A stretch of DNA of 64,000 nucleotides, taken from positions 161,777,465-161,841,464 of the forward strand of contig CP136068.1 in the NCBI GenBank assembly GCA_032622095.1, given 5' to 3'. Below, in pieces: positions 1 through 12,557 of this stretch. A program made the translations under genes and the position numbers. Position 1 is the stretch's first letter; each line of letters begins with the position of its first letter. This stretch comes from Siphonodentalium dalli. Its lineage: Eukaryota; Mollusca; Scaphopoda; Gadilida; Siphonodentaliidae. Below the pieces are notes generated by a model. It ran no database searches. It had not been told where the DNA came from and worked only from the letters and a program-made list of their open reading frames with translations.

Positions 1-430
1 CGACAGACAAGATTGAAAAAGTTTTTAATAGCGTCATTTATTTGTGTGTGAGCGGGATTTCATGCAACAAACAACGGGGGGAATGGGTCCGTGGGACAGA
101 CCCGCAGCCGGCCTGGCGGAAACCCTGCGTACTGTCTACTGACTTCCGTTACTTGCTCGTTGCTATATAAATTATAATATATACATGTACATGTAATGAT
201 GTATATTACTACATGTATGTTTGCAGGCCTTTAGATTAGGCTAATTTGGGGACATTTTGGGGGACCGAGGTGGTGGGTTTGCGAGGAGGGGGGGGGGAGT
301 ACCCCCTAGTGACTATTGGGGGTACGGGGTTTTCCCCGGGGAGAATTTTTTTTAAAGTGAGCCTAAAATGGGGGCTGTCTGGTTGTTTATGAAGCATATG
401 AAAGGTGGCCCCCATATCATTTCCTGGCAA
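1..430. other. Unannotated AT-rich edge sequence
   Basis: No gene is visible. The stretch contains TACATGTA-type words (about 180-220) and a G-rich run near 285-300. The only open frame (236-430, minus) is a 64-codon stretch rich in proline from the G run and has no recognisable domain. Confidence 0.5.
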
Positions 431-435
431 CTTCC

Positions 436-2345
436 CATACAGAACTTTCTCATGAGAAGTTGTTAGAATCTTATAAGAATCTCATGAGAAGCATATTAGA
501 AAGATATGCAAAGCAGAGAAATCTAACATGAACCTTGTGAGAACATGTTAGAAATCAATTTTCTAACCAAGGGTCTTATGTGAGAAAAATTTATCACGTG
601 AGAAATATGAGATCTCGTAAGAAATGCAGACTTTGAAATATTTCCACTGAACCGATAGTATATTTTTCTAAGTTGCAAATTCTAATTTGAGTTCTCATGA
701 GAAAAATAGACTTTGAAATTATCATCCTTCAAGTAAGTTTTAAAAAAAAATTGGAAATTTGGGGTTAAGAAATTTTCACGTGATTTCTTATGAGGAATGC
801 ACACTTTGAAATTCTCACGTTAGATCTCATAAGAAATACAGACTTTAAATTGTGTGGTCTCCAATTCCAGAAAAGTAAGCCAAGTGTGATTTTCTTACAT
901 GAGAATATGTTAGAAATAGGGTAGATATTTTTAAGTCAGATTTCAATGGTGGGTAAAATGATTTAATCTAGAACATGTGGTCTTGAGAAATCTGATCTGG
1001 TGTATGCTGGAGAATTCAAAATATAAAATGCGCCAAAACAGTTACTGGAGTTAACCTGTACATGTCAGTTGCTGTGCATGATTTAGACTGTAAATTATCT
1101 TTATATCTGTGCTAGAAGCTGAAGTTGTGTTATATTCACGAGAAGGGGAACATGGAGTTATATTTATTGTTTTATTTGTGGATATTCTTTAATGATAAGT
1201 TCCACAACATGGAATACACATTATACTAGGTAAGTGTAATATTTATATAAATGGCAGAGGGCTTTAGGCATCGCGTCATGCATCTGGCATCATGGCAAGA
1301 TTTTATGGCATGTGGTCTCTTGTGTTGCCTTTACTGCAGGTTCTAATATGTAATTTATCAACCAGGTAGACTACATGCAGTATATATGTGTATATATTAA
1401 AGTTGATTTAAATTTTATTTTCAAATATTTTAAATTATATTTCTAGAATAAATAATGATGGCCCATATCACATCAAATAAACTTCTGTTATTGTTAATTG
1501 ATTCTAAGACAGAGTAAATGTTCAAATCTATTTGAACAAAATGAATGAATTTTAGGAAATAAACAATTTATGGCAGTTTTCATTGTTTCATGGAAGTGAT
1601 TTTTACAGTTATTTGGAATATTCCACGAAGAGCAGTTAACATGTTGCAGTGTACACATGCACACATGTTGAACAGCAATTGAAAAATTGGTTGATCAAAT
1701 ATTAAGAAAAGTTAAGTTGAAGTTTAGTGTGAGATTTGTGTGAGAATACAGATCTGTATTTGTACAATATAGATTCATCGCACACACAAATGCCTCTAAG
1801 ATCAGGGACCCCAGAAGCAGAAAATGGCAAGGGGGCAAAAGCAGTCCGAAAGCCTGGAAATTCTCAATGACAGTGTTTGTTATTTTATAACCTTAAAAAG
1901 ATGATAAATGACAGTGTTAAATTGTTAATGATACCAAAATGAATTTGGTAGCACATAGATTTGTTTGAATTAGATAGTCCTTATTTGTTATACTGGTCAT
2001 TATATTTTGAAATATATAGAACAGGAATTTTTTCTTATATGCATGAAAAAAGGATTTTTCTCGCGAGAGAAATGATTCTTTCTCACATGAGAAATGATTC
2101 TTTCTAATGTGAGAAATTATTCTTTCTTACGTGAGAAATGATTCTTTCTTACGTGAGAAAAAATTATTTCTCACGTGAGGTTTTTAATATGCAAATTAGC
2201 AAGATTTTTTCTCACGTGAGAAAAAATTCTTACGTGAGGAAAGATTCTTTCTCATGTGAGAAAAAATTCTTATGAGATCTTGCTAATTTGCATATTAAAA
2301 ACCTCACGTGAGATTCTAACGTGAGATTCTCATGAGAATTATGTT
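436..2345. repeat. Region rich in TCTCAYGTGAGA palindromes, probable decayed foldback element
   Basis: Both ends (about 436-850 and 2040-2335) are dense in short palindromes of the type TTCTCATGAGAA, TTCTCACGTGAGAA and TTCTTACGTGAGAA. Within the right end, the segment at 2170-2205 (CTCACGTGAGGTTTTTAATA...) recurs in inverse orientation at 2276-2312, making a hairpin of about 145 bp. The left end carries the same words next to GTTAGAATCTTATAAGAA. The middle (about 960-2040) is ordinary AT-rich DNA with no gene seen. I infer a decayed inverted-repeat element, but I did not align the outer arms base by base. Confidence 0.45.
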
Positions 2346-2479
2346 AGGACATTTTGGTAAGGGTTGGGCTTGTTTCAGCATTCAGCAAGTTCTATTACCC
2401 TTACATTTTCAAGTTTTGTAGGTCACAATTTATTGAATATTGGGCAATTTTGCATAATTCCAGCACCTTGCACCCCACC

Positions 2480-2775
2480 CCCCCCCCAGTCAGTTGTCCA
2501 ATGAGCACGGTACCGGTCACCAAGCTGTAGGACCTGAGCTAGTGACTGACATGGGTTCGATTCCTATGTGGCGACCTCTGTCCAACTTCTTGCCTGAAGG
2601 AAACTTTCCGATCGGCGGAGTACATATGATATGTGCAGACGGTGCATCGTGACTACATATTGTAGGTGACTAACCATAGATCAGTCATCACATAGTTTCT
2701 ATCAACAACAAATGATCTGGCCTCATTGTTATATCGCCTCAGTTGTGGAAAGCAACAAAACCCCAAAAAATATAC
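2480..2775 (+). mobile_element. Probable tRNA-derived SINE
   Basis: A B-box-like promoter (GGGTTCGATTCC at about 2551-2562) lies about 60 bp downstream of a tRNA-like 5' part (GTCCAATGAGCACGGTACC). It is followed by TGGCGACC, a tRNA-unrelated body, and a tail ending AAAGCAACAAAACCCCAAAA. The size (about 300 bp), internal pol III B box and A-rich 3' end are typical of tRNA-derived SINEs. The A box is weak and I cannot assign the parent tRNA or the SINE family. Confidence 0.5.
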
Positions 2776-2984
2776 TCAATGTTGATACTGCCTTTCATTT
2801 ATTTATTTTATATTTGTGGTTTTACGTGGCTTCCTACAATTAAGCGATATCACAGCTAAGGCAGATTAATTGTTGGTAGAGGAAAACATGTGTGCTACAC
2901 TTAGTTGGGTACAATTCAGTACTTAAAAAAAAATTAAGTGATTTATGCACCATCTGCTCTCATGTTACAAATCACTGACCACTG

Positions 2985-3150
2985 TGAAGGTAGCCCATGT
3001 TTCCTCTGTTAATATTCCCATGTTATTATACTAGTAATTAGATGAAGGTAGCCGGTGTTTCCTGTCCTTCCCATGTTATTATCATTAGATGAAGGTACAC
3101 CGGTAGTCCATGTTCCCTCTGTTCCTCCCATGTTATTATCATATTATGCC
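2985..3150. repeat. Short degenerate tandem repeat, about 3 units of 55-65 bp
   Basis: Three diverged units share GATGAAGGTA, a CCATGTTYCCTCTGTT-like middle and CCATGTTATTAT. They start near 2985, 3040 and 3088. No gene is present. Confidence 0.55.
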
Positions 3151-3710
3151 TATGGGGGTCGGGCAGGGGGGGGGGGTATTTTTTACGGGCACTTATGCGG
3201 GGGTGGGTCACTGGATGGGTGGTTTGGTCGATGGGACTAACAAACAATTTTTTCTGCAACTCAGAACTTTTTTTCCTGCAAGTTTTTTGACTGTTTTTTT
3301 CAATGAATTTGGCTTAAAACACCTTAGAATAAGAGAAATAATGTAATTCTAACTGCTAAACTGACTGCAGGCAGTTATTGTGTTGTATTTTGTTGCAAAT
3401 TTTGAAATCCAAGATGGCCGCTGGCAGCCATGTTTTTTTGGCCGAATGGCCCCAAAATGACCCGTTCCTATTTACATGCCAATGTTAACATCCATGACAA
3501 ATAGTATGCACAGAAATTCATATTCAGCTGTTTACAGTGAATTCCCCCCGCAAATCTGCTTTAGTGTTAAAAGGGGGTGGGTGTCCAAAAATGGTCGGAA
3601 AAATTTGGACGCATGGTGGGTGGGGGTCCCAACAAGGGTCGAAAGTAAAAAATCAGCATACGTGCCTGAAAATGTTTTCTGACCCCCCCCCCCCGGAGGG
3701 CATTTACCAG
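3147..3710. mobile_element. Possible degenerate inverted-repeat element with G-rich ends
   Basis: The left end has a long G run followed by TATTTTTTACGGGCACTTATGC (around 3163-3200). The right end carries a C run near 3683-3696, preceded by GCATACGTGCCTGAAAATG in inverse orientation. The arms look like diverged inverted repeats around a 350-bp core that contains CCAAGATGGCCGCTGGCAGC. Open frames across the G/C-rich ends are low-complexity shadows. Confidence 0.35.
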
Positions 3711-4822
3711 TACAGGTAGTCAAGCGCTCTGTCTGTCCGAGCATATCACCTTGTAACTCGGGTGTTGATTATCAGAGTTTGTTATCTTTTGTCGTGGTGA
3801 AAGCACAGGTTGGTACCTACATTAGTTAGGCTAATTATTCAAGGTACCGGTATGTAACTTTGTTCCAAAATTTTGTTGTACGAGAAATGTCGATTTCATG
3901 ACAATTAGGTGTTGGACATTGATTTTTATCTATAATTGTAGATGTATAGTGCAGACATTTAGCACCTGTGGACCTGGTTGAATTTTTCTGTGGTTCGATG
4001 GATCACAGCCATCCTCAAGCTATTATGTCATTTACTGGCATTTGTTTATAATGTGTAGGGGTAGATCGCTTGAGACCCCACCACAGTTCAATTCACACCA
4101 GGTTCTCAGCTTCAGATTACGTTGGCCATGTAATTTTACGATTAAACTGTAAATTCACATTACGATGATGTTGTAATTTTACGATAGTTTTTCTGTCATA
4201 ATATTACGATCATTTTGTAAATATACGATCAAATTTGTAAATGTCAGATTACGCTGATCTCGTAATTTTACGAGTTACTGATGGTCCAATTCCTGCCAAC
4301 AGTTTCTGTCGTAATATTACAATGAAATTTTTTTGAATGTATGATCATTTACATATACCGGTATGATTTTTGTAATTATGGTTAAATAATCATCAAATCC
4401 TACGAAAGATTAACAAGCGGGCGCAAATTACGTTTACGTATCATCATATTATTACTAGTATATGGCAAAATTAGAATACTGTAACACATCCTAATGTGTG
4501 TATAACGGGACTTGATATGCATACAAATCAGTTAATAATATAGCCCATGTACATGTATTTTGCGTGTGGAAATTCTTATGGCAAATATGTTCTAAGTTTT
4601 GCTTTTCTCATGAGTTGACTTTCCAAAAGGCCTTCGGGTCCACCTACCAGTGCATCACTCTGACTTTATCTCTGTCATTCTGGTGCTAGGTGTGGGATCA
4701 TTTACATTGGCAGTCCTGCTACCTGGTCAGACATCCACTTGCATTACATGGTTACACATAAAACACATTATCCAAAGGTCGCGATGGGGAAATTCTATCG
4801 CTGATTAGGAGTGATTTGGCTT
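3711..4822. other. Gene-free AT-rich stretch with TTACGAT-type microrepeats
   Basis: I see no gene. Between about 4120 and 4330 the words TAATTTTACGA, ATTACGAT and TTGTAAAT recur irregularly every 20-40 bp on both strands, suggesting a very degenerate simple repeat. The rest is unremarkable. Confidence 0.4.
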
Positions 4823-5289
4823 TATATGTGACCCGCCATATCAAATCCAGTCGTAAGTCGGGATTTTGTTTTACCCTGTGCCAATGCATTCTCTTATATA
4901 TGCGAGTCGACCATAGGTCGCCTCGCATATATAAGAGAATGCATTGGCCTAACAATTTTTTACAATTTTAATAATTTTTTCTTGTATTCTTTAACAGTTT
5001 TATAATTTCACCCGTACAGAGCCCCAGACAAACATGAGCAGACGACACTCTTCCATATGGTTCTATATATGTGTGGGGCTCCCTGCAGGGTAATGGATGT
5101 TTTTTATTTGATGTCCTAAAAATTGTAAGAAACATTTATTTAAAAAAATGATAAAAAATTGTTAGGCCAATGCATTCTCTTATATATGCGAGGCGACCTA
5201 TGGTCGACTCGCATATATAAGAGAATGCATTGGCATAGGGTAAAAAAATCCCGACTTACGACTGGATTTGATATGGCGGTTCACATATA
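4823..5289. mobile_element. Palindrome-bearing element, type A (copy 1)
   Basis: The ends are inverted repeats: TATATGTGACCCGCCATATC at the left and its near complement at the right, then a shared subterminal GTCGTAAGTCGGGATTTT. Inside sit two near-perfect 69-bp palindromes (about 4880-4949 and 5164-5233) in mutually inverted orientation. The loop holds a third hairpin around AGCCCCAGACAAACATGAGC and its complement (5020-5090). No ORF of substance is present, so this is non-autonomous. Related copies lie at 28163-28628 and 39995-40460. Confidence 0.85.
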
Positions 5290-5494
5290 CGGAAGCAGGT
5301 CGCGGAGAGCAGTGAGAGGACTATACACAGCGATATATGTCATGTGTGGGTTAGAAGGAACTAAATCTCGAATGCGAGTTAAAAACATTCTAGCGCGCGA
5401 TTGGCGTATAATATGACAAATAAATTTAATAAATATAATATCCATAGCATGTAAAAACGTGGGCGTTTCTTAGTCAGAAAAGCGTTCGTGTCGG

Positions 5495-5925
5495 GACATG
5501 ACAATCTGCGGGATGGGATGGGATATGGGACAAAACGACAATCTGCGGGACAGAATTTCAAATTGCGTGGGACGGCCGATATCTCGAGGAATACAGGGCG
5601 TTGGGGGGCTCATTTTGGTGTCTAACGAAAGGCCCACATTCGCCCTATCCACACATATTAACCCCGCCACTGACCGGACACCAGAAGTTGCATTATTTGA
5701 TCGACAACTGACCTAACATGGGGTGGAATTTGGGATAGCATGACAATCTGCGGGACGGGATTTTCAAATTGCGTGGGACGGCCGATATCTCGAGGAATAC
5801 AGCGCGTAGGGGGCTCCTTTTGGTGTCTCGCGAAAAGTCCACATTCGCCCTATCCACACATATTAACCCCGTCACTGACCGGACACCGGAAGTTACATAA
5901 TTCGGTCGACAACTGACCTAACATA
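5495..5925. repeat. Tandem duplication, two units of about 206 bp
   Basis: Two units share AAATTGCGTGGGACGGCCGA (5560 and 5766), TATCTCGAGGAATACAG, CCCTATCCACACATATTAAC and GACAACTGACCTAACAT. They differ by about 10-15% and by a short internal duplication of GACAATCTGCGGGA at the start of unit 1. Small open frames in both units are not supported as genes. Confidence 0.8.
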
Positions 5926-6066
5926 AAATGCCGCAAACACGAAAAACTGCGTTCGACATTAATGTTTAGAATTTAGATTTCTCGATGAATACGCTAGCAA
6001 ACAACAAGTTTTGGGTATCAAATAACGCAGTGGAATACTGTGCATTCGTTTTTAGCTACAATATGG

Positions 6067-9000
6067 CTGTTTTAGTGCGAATATTGTAATGGCGAACACG
6101 CAAATACGCGCCGATAAAACAGCTAAAAATAGACTCGATGTTTACAATTACAGGATCGATTTCAGCTGGTATATTCAATATAATGGGACGTATGGTATAT
6201 CAAAATGTAGGATTAGACACAGGGAATGTATTTTTTTTAAATGGGTCCCACCAGGTGGTGAAATTGTTGCAGAAATTCGCTCCAAGATATTCGCACTTAT
6301 TTTTATTTCAGTTGTGACTAAAAAGCCCAGATGCCGGAGCCCAGCGACTAAAAGCCAAGTTACAAAATAGATCAACTGGTTTGAACGAATGAATATGTCA
6401 ATGGTAAGACTATTCAAAAGAATATTCAAATCAAATAGTGTTTATAGACTTAAAAACTTATGTGTCCGCCATTCATATGCGATGGAGGTTCTCATACTAT
6501 CTGCCAGTCATACGCGGGGGAGGTTCTCATATGAACATATTATCTGCCGGTCATACGCGGTGGAGGTTCATATTATCCGCCGGTCATACGCGAGGGAAGT
6601 TCTCATTTTATCCTCCGGTCATACGCGGGGGAGGTTCTCATATGAACATATTATCTGCCGGTCATACGCAGTGGAGGTTCATATTATCCGCCGGTCATAC
6701 GTGAGGGAAGTTCTCATTTTATCCTCCGGTCATACGCGGGGGAGGTTCTGATATGAACATATTATCTGCCGGTCATATGCGGTGGAGGTTCATATTATCC
6801 ACCGGTCATACGCGAGGGAGGTTCTCATATTATCCTCTGGTCATACGTTGGGGAGGTCCTCATATGAACATATTATCCGCCGGTCATATCCTCCCTCGGG
6901 TGTGACCGGTGGATAATATGAGAACCTCCCTCGCATATGACCGGCAGATAATATGTTCATATGAGAACCTCCACCGCGTATGACCGGTGGATAATATGAA
7001 CCTCCACCGCGTATGACCGGCAGATAATATGTTCATATCAGAACCTCCCCCACCTATGACCGAAGGATAATATGAGAACTTCCCTCGCGTATGACCGGCG
7101 GATAATATGAACCTCCACCGCGTATGACCGGTGGATAATATGTTCATATGAGAACCTCCACCACGTATGACCGGCGGATAATATGTTCATATGAGAACCT
7201 CCCCAACGTATGACCGGAGGATAATATAAGAACCTCCCTCGCGTATGACCGGTGGATAATATGACAACCTCCCTCGCGTATAACCGGCGGATAATATGAA
7301 CCTCCACCGCGTATGACCGGCGGATAATATGTTCATATCAGAACCTCCCCCACATATGATCGGAGGATAATATGAGAACTTCCCTCGCGTATGACCGGCA
7401 GATAATATGAACCTCCACCGGGTATGACCGGCGGATCATATGTTCATATGAGAACTTCCACCGTGTATGACCGGTGGATAATATGAACCTCCACTGCGTA
7501 TGCCCGGCGAATAATATGTTCATATCAGAACCTCCCCCACGTATGACCGGAGGATAATATGAGAACCTCCCTCGCGTATGACTGGCGGATATTATGAACC
7601 TCCACCGCGTATGACCGGCGGATAATATGTTCATATGAGAACCTCCCCTATGTATGACCGGAGGCTAATATGAGAACCTCCCTCGCGTATAACCGGTGGA
7701 TAATATGAGAACCTCCCTCGCGTATGACCGGCGGATAATATGTTCATATGAGAACCTCCCCATCGTATGACCGGAGGATAATATGAGAACTTCCCTCGCG
7801 TATGACCGGCAGATAATATGTTCATATCAGAACCTCCCCCGCGTATGACTGGAGGATAATATGAAAACTTCCCTCGCGTATGACCGGCGGATAATATGAA
7901 CCTCCACCGCGTATGACCGGCAGATAATATGTTCATATGAGAACCTCCCCTACGTACGAACGGAGAATAATATGAGAACCTCCCTCGCGTATGACCGGTG
8001 GATAATATGAGAACCTCCCTCGCGTATGACCGGCGGATAATATGTTCATATGAGAACCTCCACTGCGTATGACCGGCGGATAATATGTTCATATGAGAAC
8101 CTCCCCTACGTATGACCGGTGGATAATATGAACCTCCACCGTGTATGACCGGCGGATAATATGTTCATATCAGAACCTCCCCCACATATGACCGAAGGAT
8201 AATATGAGAACTTCCCTCGCGTATGATCGGCGGATAATATGAACCTCCACCGCGTATGACCGGCGGTTAATATGTTCATATGAGAACCTCCCCAACGTAT
8301 GACCGGAGGATAATATGAGAACCTCCCTCTCGTATGACCGGTAGATAATATGAGAACCTCCCTCGTGCATGACCGGCGGATAATATGAACCTTCACCGCG
8401 TATGACCGGCGGATAATATGTTCATATCAGAACCTCCCCCACATATGATCGGAGGATAATATGAGAACTTCCCTCGCGTATGACCGGCGGATAATATGAA
8501 CCTCCACCGCGTATGACCGGTGGATAATATGTTCATATGAGAACCTCCACCGTGTATGACCGGTGGATAATATGAACCTCCACCGCGTATGACCGGCGAA
8601 TAATATGTTCATATCAGAACCTCCCCCATGTATGACCGGAGGATAATATGAGAACCTCCCTCGCGTATGACCGGCGGATAATATGAACCCCCACCGCGTA
8701 TGACCGGCAGATAATATGTTCATATGAGAACCTCCCCTATGTATGACCGGATGATAATATGAGAACCTCCCTCACGTATAACCGGTGGATAATATGAGAA
8801 CCTCCCTCGCGTATGACCGGCAGTTAATATGTTCATATGAGAACCTCCCCATCGTATGACCGGAGGATAATATGAGAACCTCCCTCGCGTATGACCGGTG
8901 GATAATATGAACCTCCACCGCATATGACCGGCAGATAATATGTTCATATCAGAACCTTCCCCGCGTATGACTGGAGGATAATAAGAAAACTTCCCTCGCG

Positions 9001-9522
9001 TATGACCGGCGGATAATATGAACCTCCACCGTGTATGACCGGCAGATAATATGTTCATATGAGAACCTCCCCCGCGTATTACTGGGAGATAATATGAGAA
9101 CTTCACCGCATATATGAATGGCGGACACATAAGTTTTTAAGTCTATAAACACTATTTGATTTGAATATTCTTTTGAATAGTCTTTCCATTGACATATTCA
9201 TTCGTTCAAACCAGTTGATCTATTTTGTAACTTGGCTTTTAGTCGCTGGGCTCCGGCATCTGGGCTTTTAGTCACAACTGAAATAAAAATAAGTGCGAAT
9301 ATCTTGGAGCGAATTTCTGCAATAATTTCACCGCCTGGTGGACCCATTTGGAAAAAAATACATTCCCTGTGTCTAATTCTACATTTTGATATACTATACG
9401 CCCCATTATATTGAATATACCGGCTGAAATCGATCCTGTAATTGAAAACATCGAGTCTATTTTTAGCTGTTTTATCGGAGCGTGTTTGCGTGTTCGCTAT
9501 TACAATATTCGCACTAAAACAG
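6067..9522. mobile_element. Foldback transposon-like element with tandem-repeat arms (3.46 kb)
   Basis: The outermost sequence CTGTTTTAGTGCGAATATTG at 6067 is repeated in inverse orientation ending at 9522. About 400 bp of unique arm (6067-6470 and 9115-9522) are inverted copies of each other with few differences. Inside the arms lie tandem repeats in opposite orientations, meeting at about 6895. The left arm has about 420 bp of repeats and the right arm about 2.2 kb. Unequal arms made of short repeats are typical of FB/TU-type foldback elements. No transposase is present and no clear target-site duplication is visible. Confidence 0.85.
6470..9125. repeat. Inverted tandem array of 33-, 35- and 43-bp related units
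   Basis: Units share CGTATGACCGGCGGATAATA followed by GAACCTCC, and differ in whether GAG or GTTCATATGAG is inserted before AACCTCC (33, 35 or 43 bp). Orientation flips at about 6885-6900. The variants follow each other in a recurring order, giving a higher-order period of a few hundred bases. Many 60-150 codon open frames (e.g. 7631-8092 minus) are translations of this repeat, not genes. Confidence 0.9.
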
Positions 9523-11609
9523 ACTGTCAAATTCGTGGGAAAAGTGGGGTAGTGTGGAAAACGTATGTTGATTTTTGAAAAAGGCATGGCTCGAAAGTGT
9601 GCGAACACATACCGAAAGGGTTGATCTTCACGAACGCATGCATCGTGCACTTCGGAACTTGATAATTTAGTGTGGGCGTGGTCAAACGTTAACACTGTGG
9701 CCAATGGAAAACATTTTGTTCCTTCTGACCTGTACAGTGCATTGTATATTAAAGATAGAGTTATTCCGCTTCCATCAGTACACCGACGAATCGTTACAGA
9801 CCGCGGTCATTTTTTATGGGGAATCCCCTGGTTAATATAATAATACCCATACCATTCCAAAGTTTAAAATGCGAACGTCAGAATGATGTGTGAATTTAGA
9901 AAACAAGTTAGATATTTAAAATTTATAAATTTTGCTCCGGATTTCAGACATGGTCCAGAATGTCAATGTCGCCGAGTGTCAAACAGAGTGCGCACGTGAC
10001 CAGATTCACCGCGAAATGGATACCACCTTGCCCATTAGTTTGCAATTAGAGGCATAAAGCACCTAACACCACGGTAATAACAATTCACTATCTTAATATT
10101 GTCTCCGGTTTATTGTGATTTTACTGTGGTTAGTCATTATTGTGTATGTCATGTTTCACCGGAGGGCAGTCTTTATGACAACGGTGTCAAGCTTAATGTG
10201 TGCAAAACAGTTCATTGCCCCTTGATCACGTGCGTTTACGTGACATAGGGTCTGTTGTCAAGTGGAAGGTCATGACTTGCGTGGGATCTGTATGGTCTGT
10301 TTGTCCTCTAACTGTGACGCGGATCTAAGTATGTTATTCGTCTACTGATCGGTCTATACGCTCATAGATCAATCGAAAAACGACGTTGATGGCTTATAAT
10401 TACAACTATAACACTTTATTTTCAACTATCTACTATTAATCCATCTCAGAAAATTAATTGCCAAAACATGATTTTCCGTTGGACGATCTCGGAATTTGGT
10501 TGATGGGCCGAAAATAAATTGGCCGAAATTGTCAACGAGCAACTTCGCCAAGCAAACTTTCAGAAAATAAATATTTACACTTCAACTTCAATTTTCAACA
10601 ATGAACTATCCATGATACAAATAATTACTTGATTGGCTACGATTTACGTTTAAAATGACTCAATAACAACCCAATAATTATCAACACACACAGAGTCGAA
10701 TCCGCGATCTCCGATAAAATTATTAACTCCAGACCAGTCCAGACTCCAGCCCGATGGCCGATGTAATTTGTAAACAAATGCACTGATCATATCTAATGTA
10801 CTCGTGACAAATGTCATGTCATTGTTATAAAGCTGAAAAATTTTAATAGGGTTGTAATCGGGTAATACATTTTATTTATTTCCAATAAAATTTGCCATGT
10901 TGATCAGCCTGATTCATGATAATTTCTGTTCACAGTAACTATACACGTTGTCATAGACGCTCTTTCGAAAATTGGACAAATGAAAAACGCGGCACGAATT
11001 TTGAGTGTTCACTCGAGCGTTACAAAAACCTGAATACGGCTGAAATGAACAGACATACGTATAGTATAGTGTCCATAAGAAGCAGAGACATGCAATATAG
11101 ACAACTACTTGTTCAAATGTTTCTAGCATTGAGTTTTCGAGTTGTTTTTTTTCACTGAAATTCTAATGGAATTCTCATTCCGCGCTTTCGCGTCATCCGG
11201 GGACGTCGTGTTGGGCGACGGCAGTTATAGACTCGCCCATTTTTCTTAAAGTGTCACTACGCAATGTGACTCGTCTACTGCAACGTCTATGCACTGATAG
11301 ATCAGGTCACGGGGTAGCCTCTCGACCAATCAAATGCCCGCATTTCGACCAAAACGAAAGTAGTTGTAATAATATTCTCATAAATTATATACCGAAATAG
11401 CATCAAAAAACATGATTCTTACACACGGAATATAAGTAGTAGCTCACCTTGTCGGAACGGAGTGATTGTCATGTTGTTTATCGCGATTAATCCGTCCCAC
11501 CAATAAAGAACTATTTATTTATTTACAACTGCGTAAACTTCATACGTTATAACATGAACATTAGTACATTAGTTCGCAAAAAAAAACGACAATTGAGTTT
11601 TACGTATAG
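9523..11609. other. Gene-free stretch
   Basis: I see no supported gene or clear repeat in these 2 kb. A minus-strand open frame (9198-9704) crosses the foldback border and its inner part is the mirrored arm sequence, so it is not credible. Two overlapping 70-80 codon frames at 10914-11158 on opposite strands show no recognisable domain. Confidence 0.5.
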
Positions 11610-12175
11610 AGGATCTACAGCGAGTCCCCAGTTTATAGCGAAATTTACAAAACGAGTCCAGTAAATTAGGTCTGGACCGAGCCTTTGGCGAGGTCAAGAC
11701 TTAATTTACCGGGCGAGTTTTGTACATTCCGCTATAAACTGGGGACGTGTTGTAGATTCTATTTATTACATGATCCAAAAACTCTACAAAACATACATAA
11801 TAAATCAACAAATGGGACGATAAACTAACATCTGCTTCTATAAGGCATGCGATGACGTTTCACGTAAGTATGCGTTGTTTGTCCATGTAAAGAAATAGTC
11901 CCAGATAAATAAAGACTCTTTGGCGTATTTTAAGGCGTATATTTAATGACAGAACTTTTCCAACTCTTCATTCATTATTGCTTGTTGGAAAAATATTGGA
12001 AGCCATAGTATTTTGAGACATAGCGTATGTAAAGTAAATAGACGACAAACCGGATGTCAAAGGTTACCTGGCACTATTTCTTGTTATCAAAAGAACGTTT
12101 AATATCAGAATTTATAGAATGGGTTTATAGAATGGAATAAGGGTAGGATCATGTAATAAAGAGACGTATCAATCA
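11610..12175. repeat. Dispersed repeat G, copy 1 (inverted relative to 38395-38990)
   Basis: It begins with an imperfect palindrome (about 11611-11761) with arms GAGTCCCCAGTTTATAGCG and CGCTATAAACTGGGGAC around GTCTGGACCGAGCCTTTGGC. Then come about 400 bp including TCTATTTATTACATGATC, GGCATGCGATGACGTTTC, AAAATATTGGAAGCCATAGT and GACGACAAACCGGATGTC. All of these recur in reverse order and orientation at 38395-38990. No coding potential is apparent. Confidence 0.85.
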
Positions 12176-12557
12176 ATCGAGTGGCTTTGACTAAGATTTT
12201 GAGGACACCTGGTTATCAAATCTCCACGAAGATACAGATACTTTAATGAAATGTCCCAGTGGTCCTCTGTCCATTGTGCTATATACTGGCTAATTATTCT
12301 CAGTTTAAAAGAAATTTTGCTATGCCCCTATATCAGCTGCATCTGCCCGACACAGAATGAGATTTTGAGTTTTTGTTTGTTGGGCGATGAGTCTGTTCTA
12401 AACATGAATGATATCCTCTGTATTTTGGGCAGATATAACATTGTGAGATGTCAGTATTGGAGGATCCTGAAAAGTCATGTGCCACTGACTCCGTTTTCTT
12501 TTATCCCAGACATTATACTCGACGGCACACTGTGACCACAATTGTTGAACAGGCCTT
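12176..12557. other. Gene-free spacer
   Basis: A 94-codon open frame (12251-12535, plus) is present, but it shows no domain and its reading lacks support. Nothing else is seen. Confidence 0.4.

Noticed and set aside
6389-9152. Many 60-150 codon ORFs with repeated GHTRWRFILS-type text
   Set aside because: Direct translation of the 33-43 bp repeat inside the foldback, mirrored on both strands.
9198-9704. 168-codon minus-strand ORF
   Set aside because: Its C-terminal part is the inverted arm of the foldback (the same text appears at 6089-6370) and it runs across the element border; no domain recognised.
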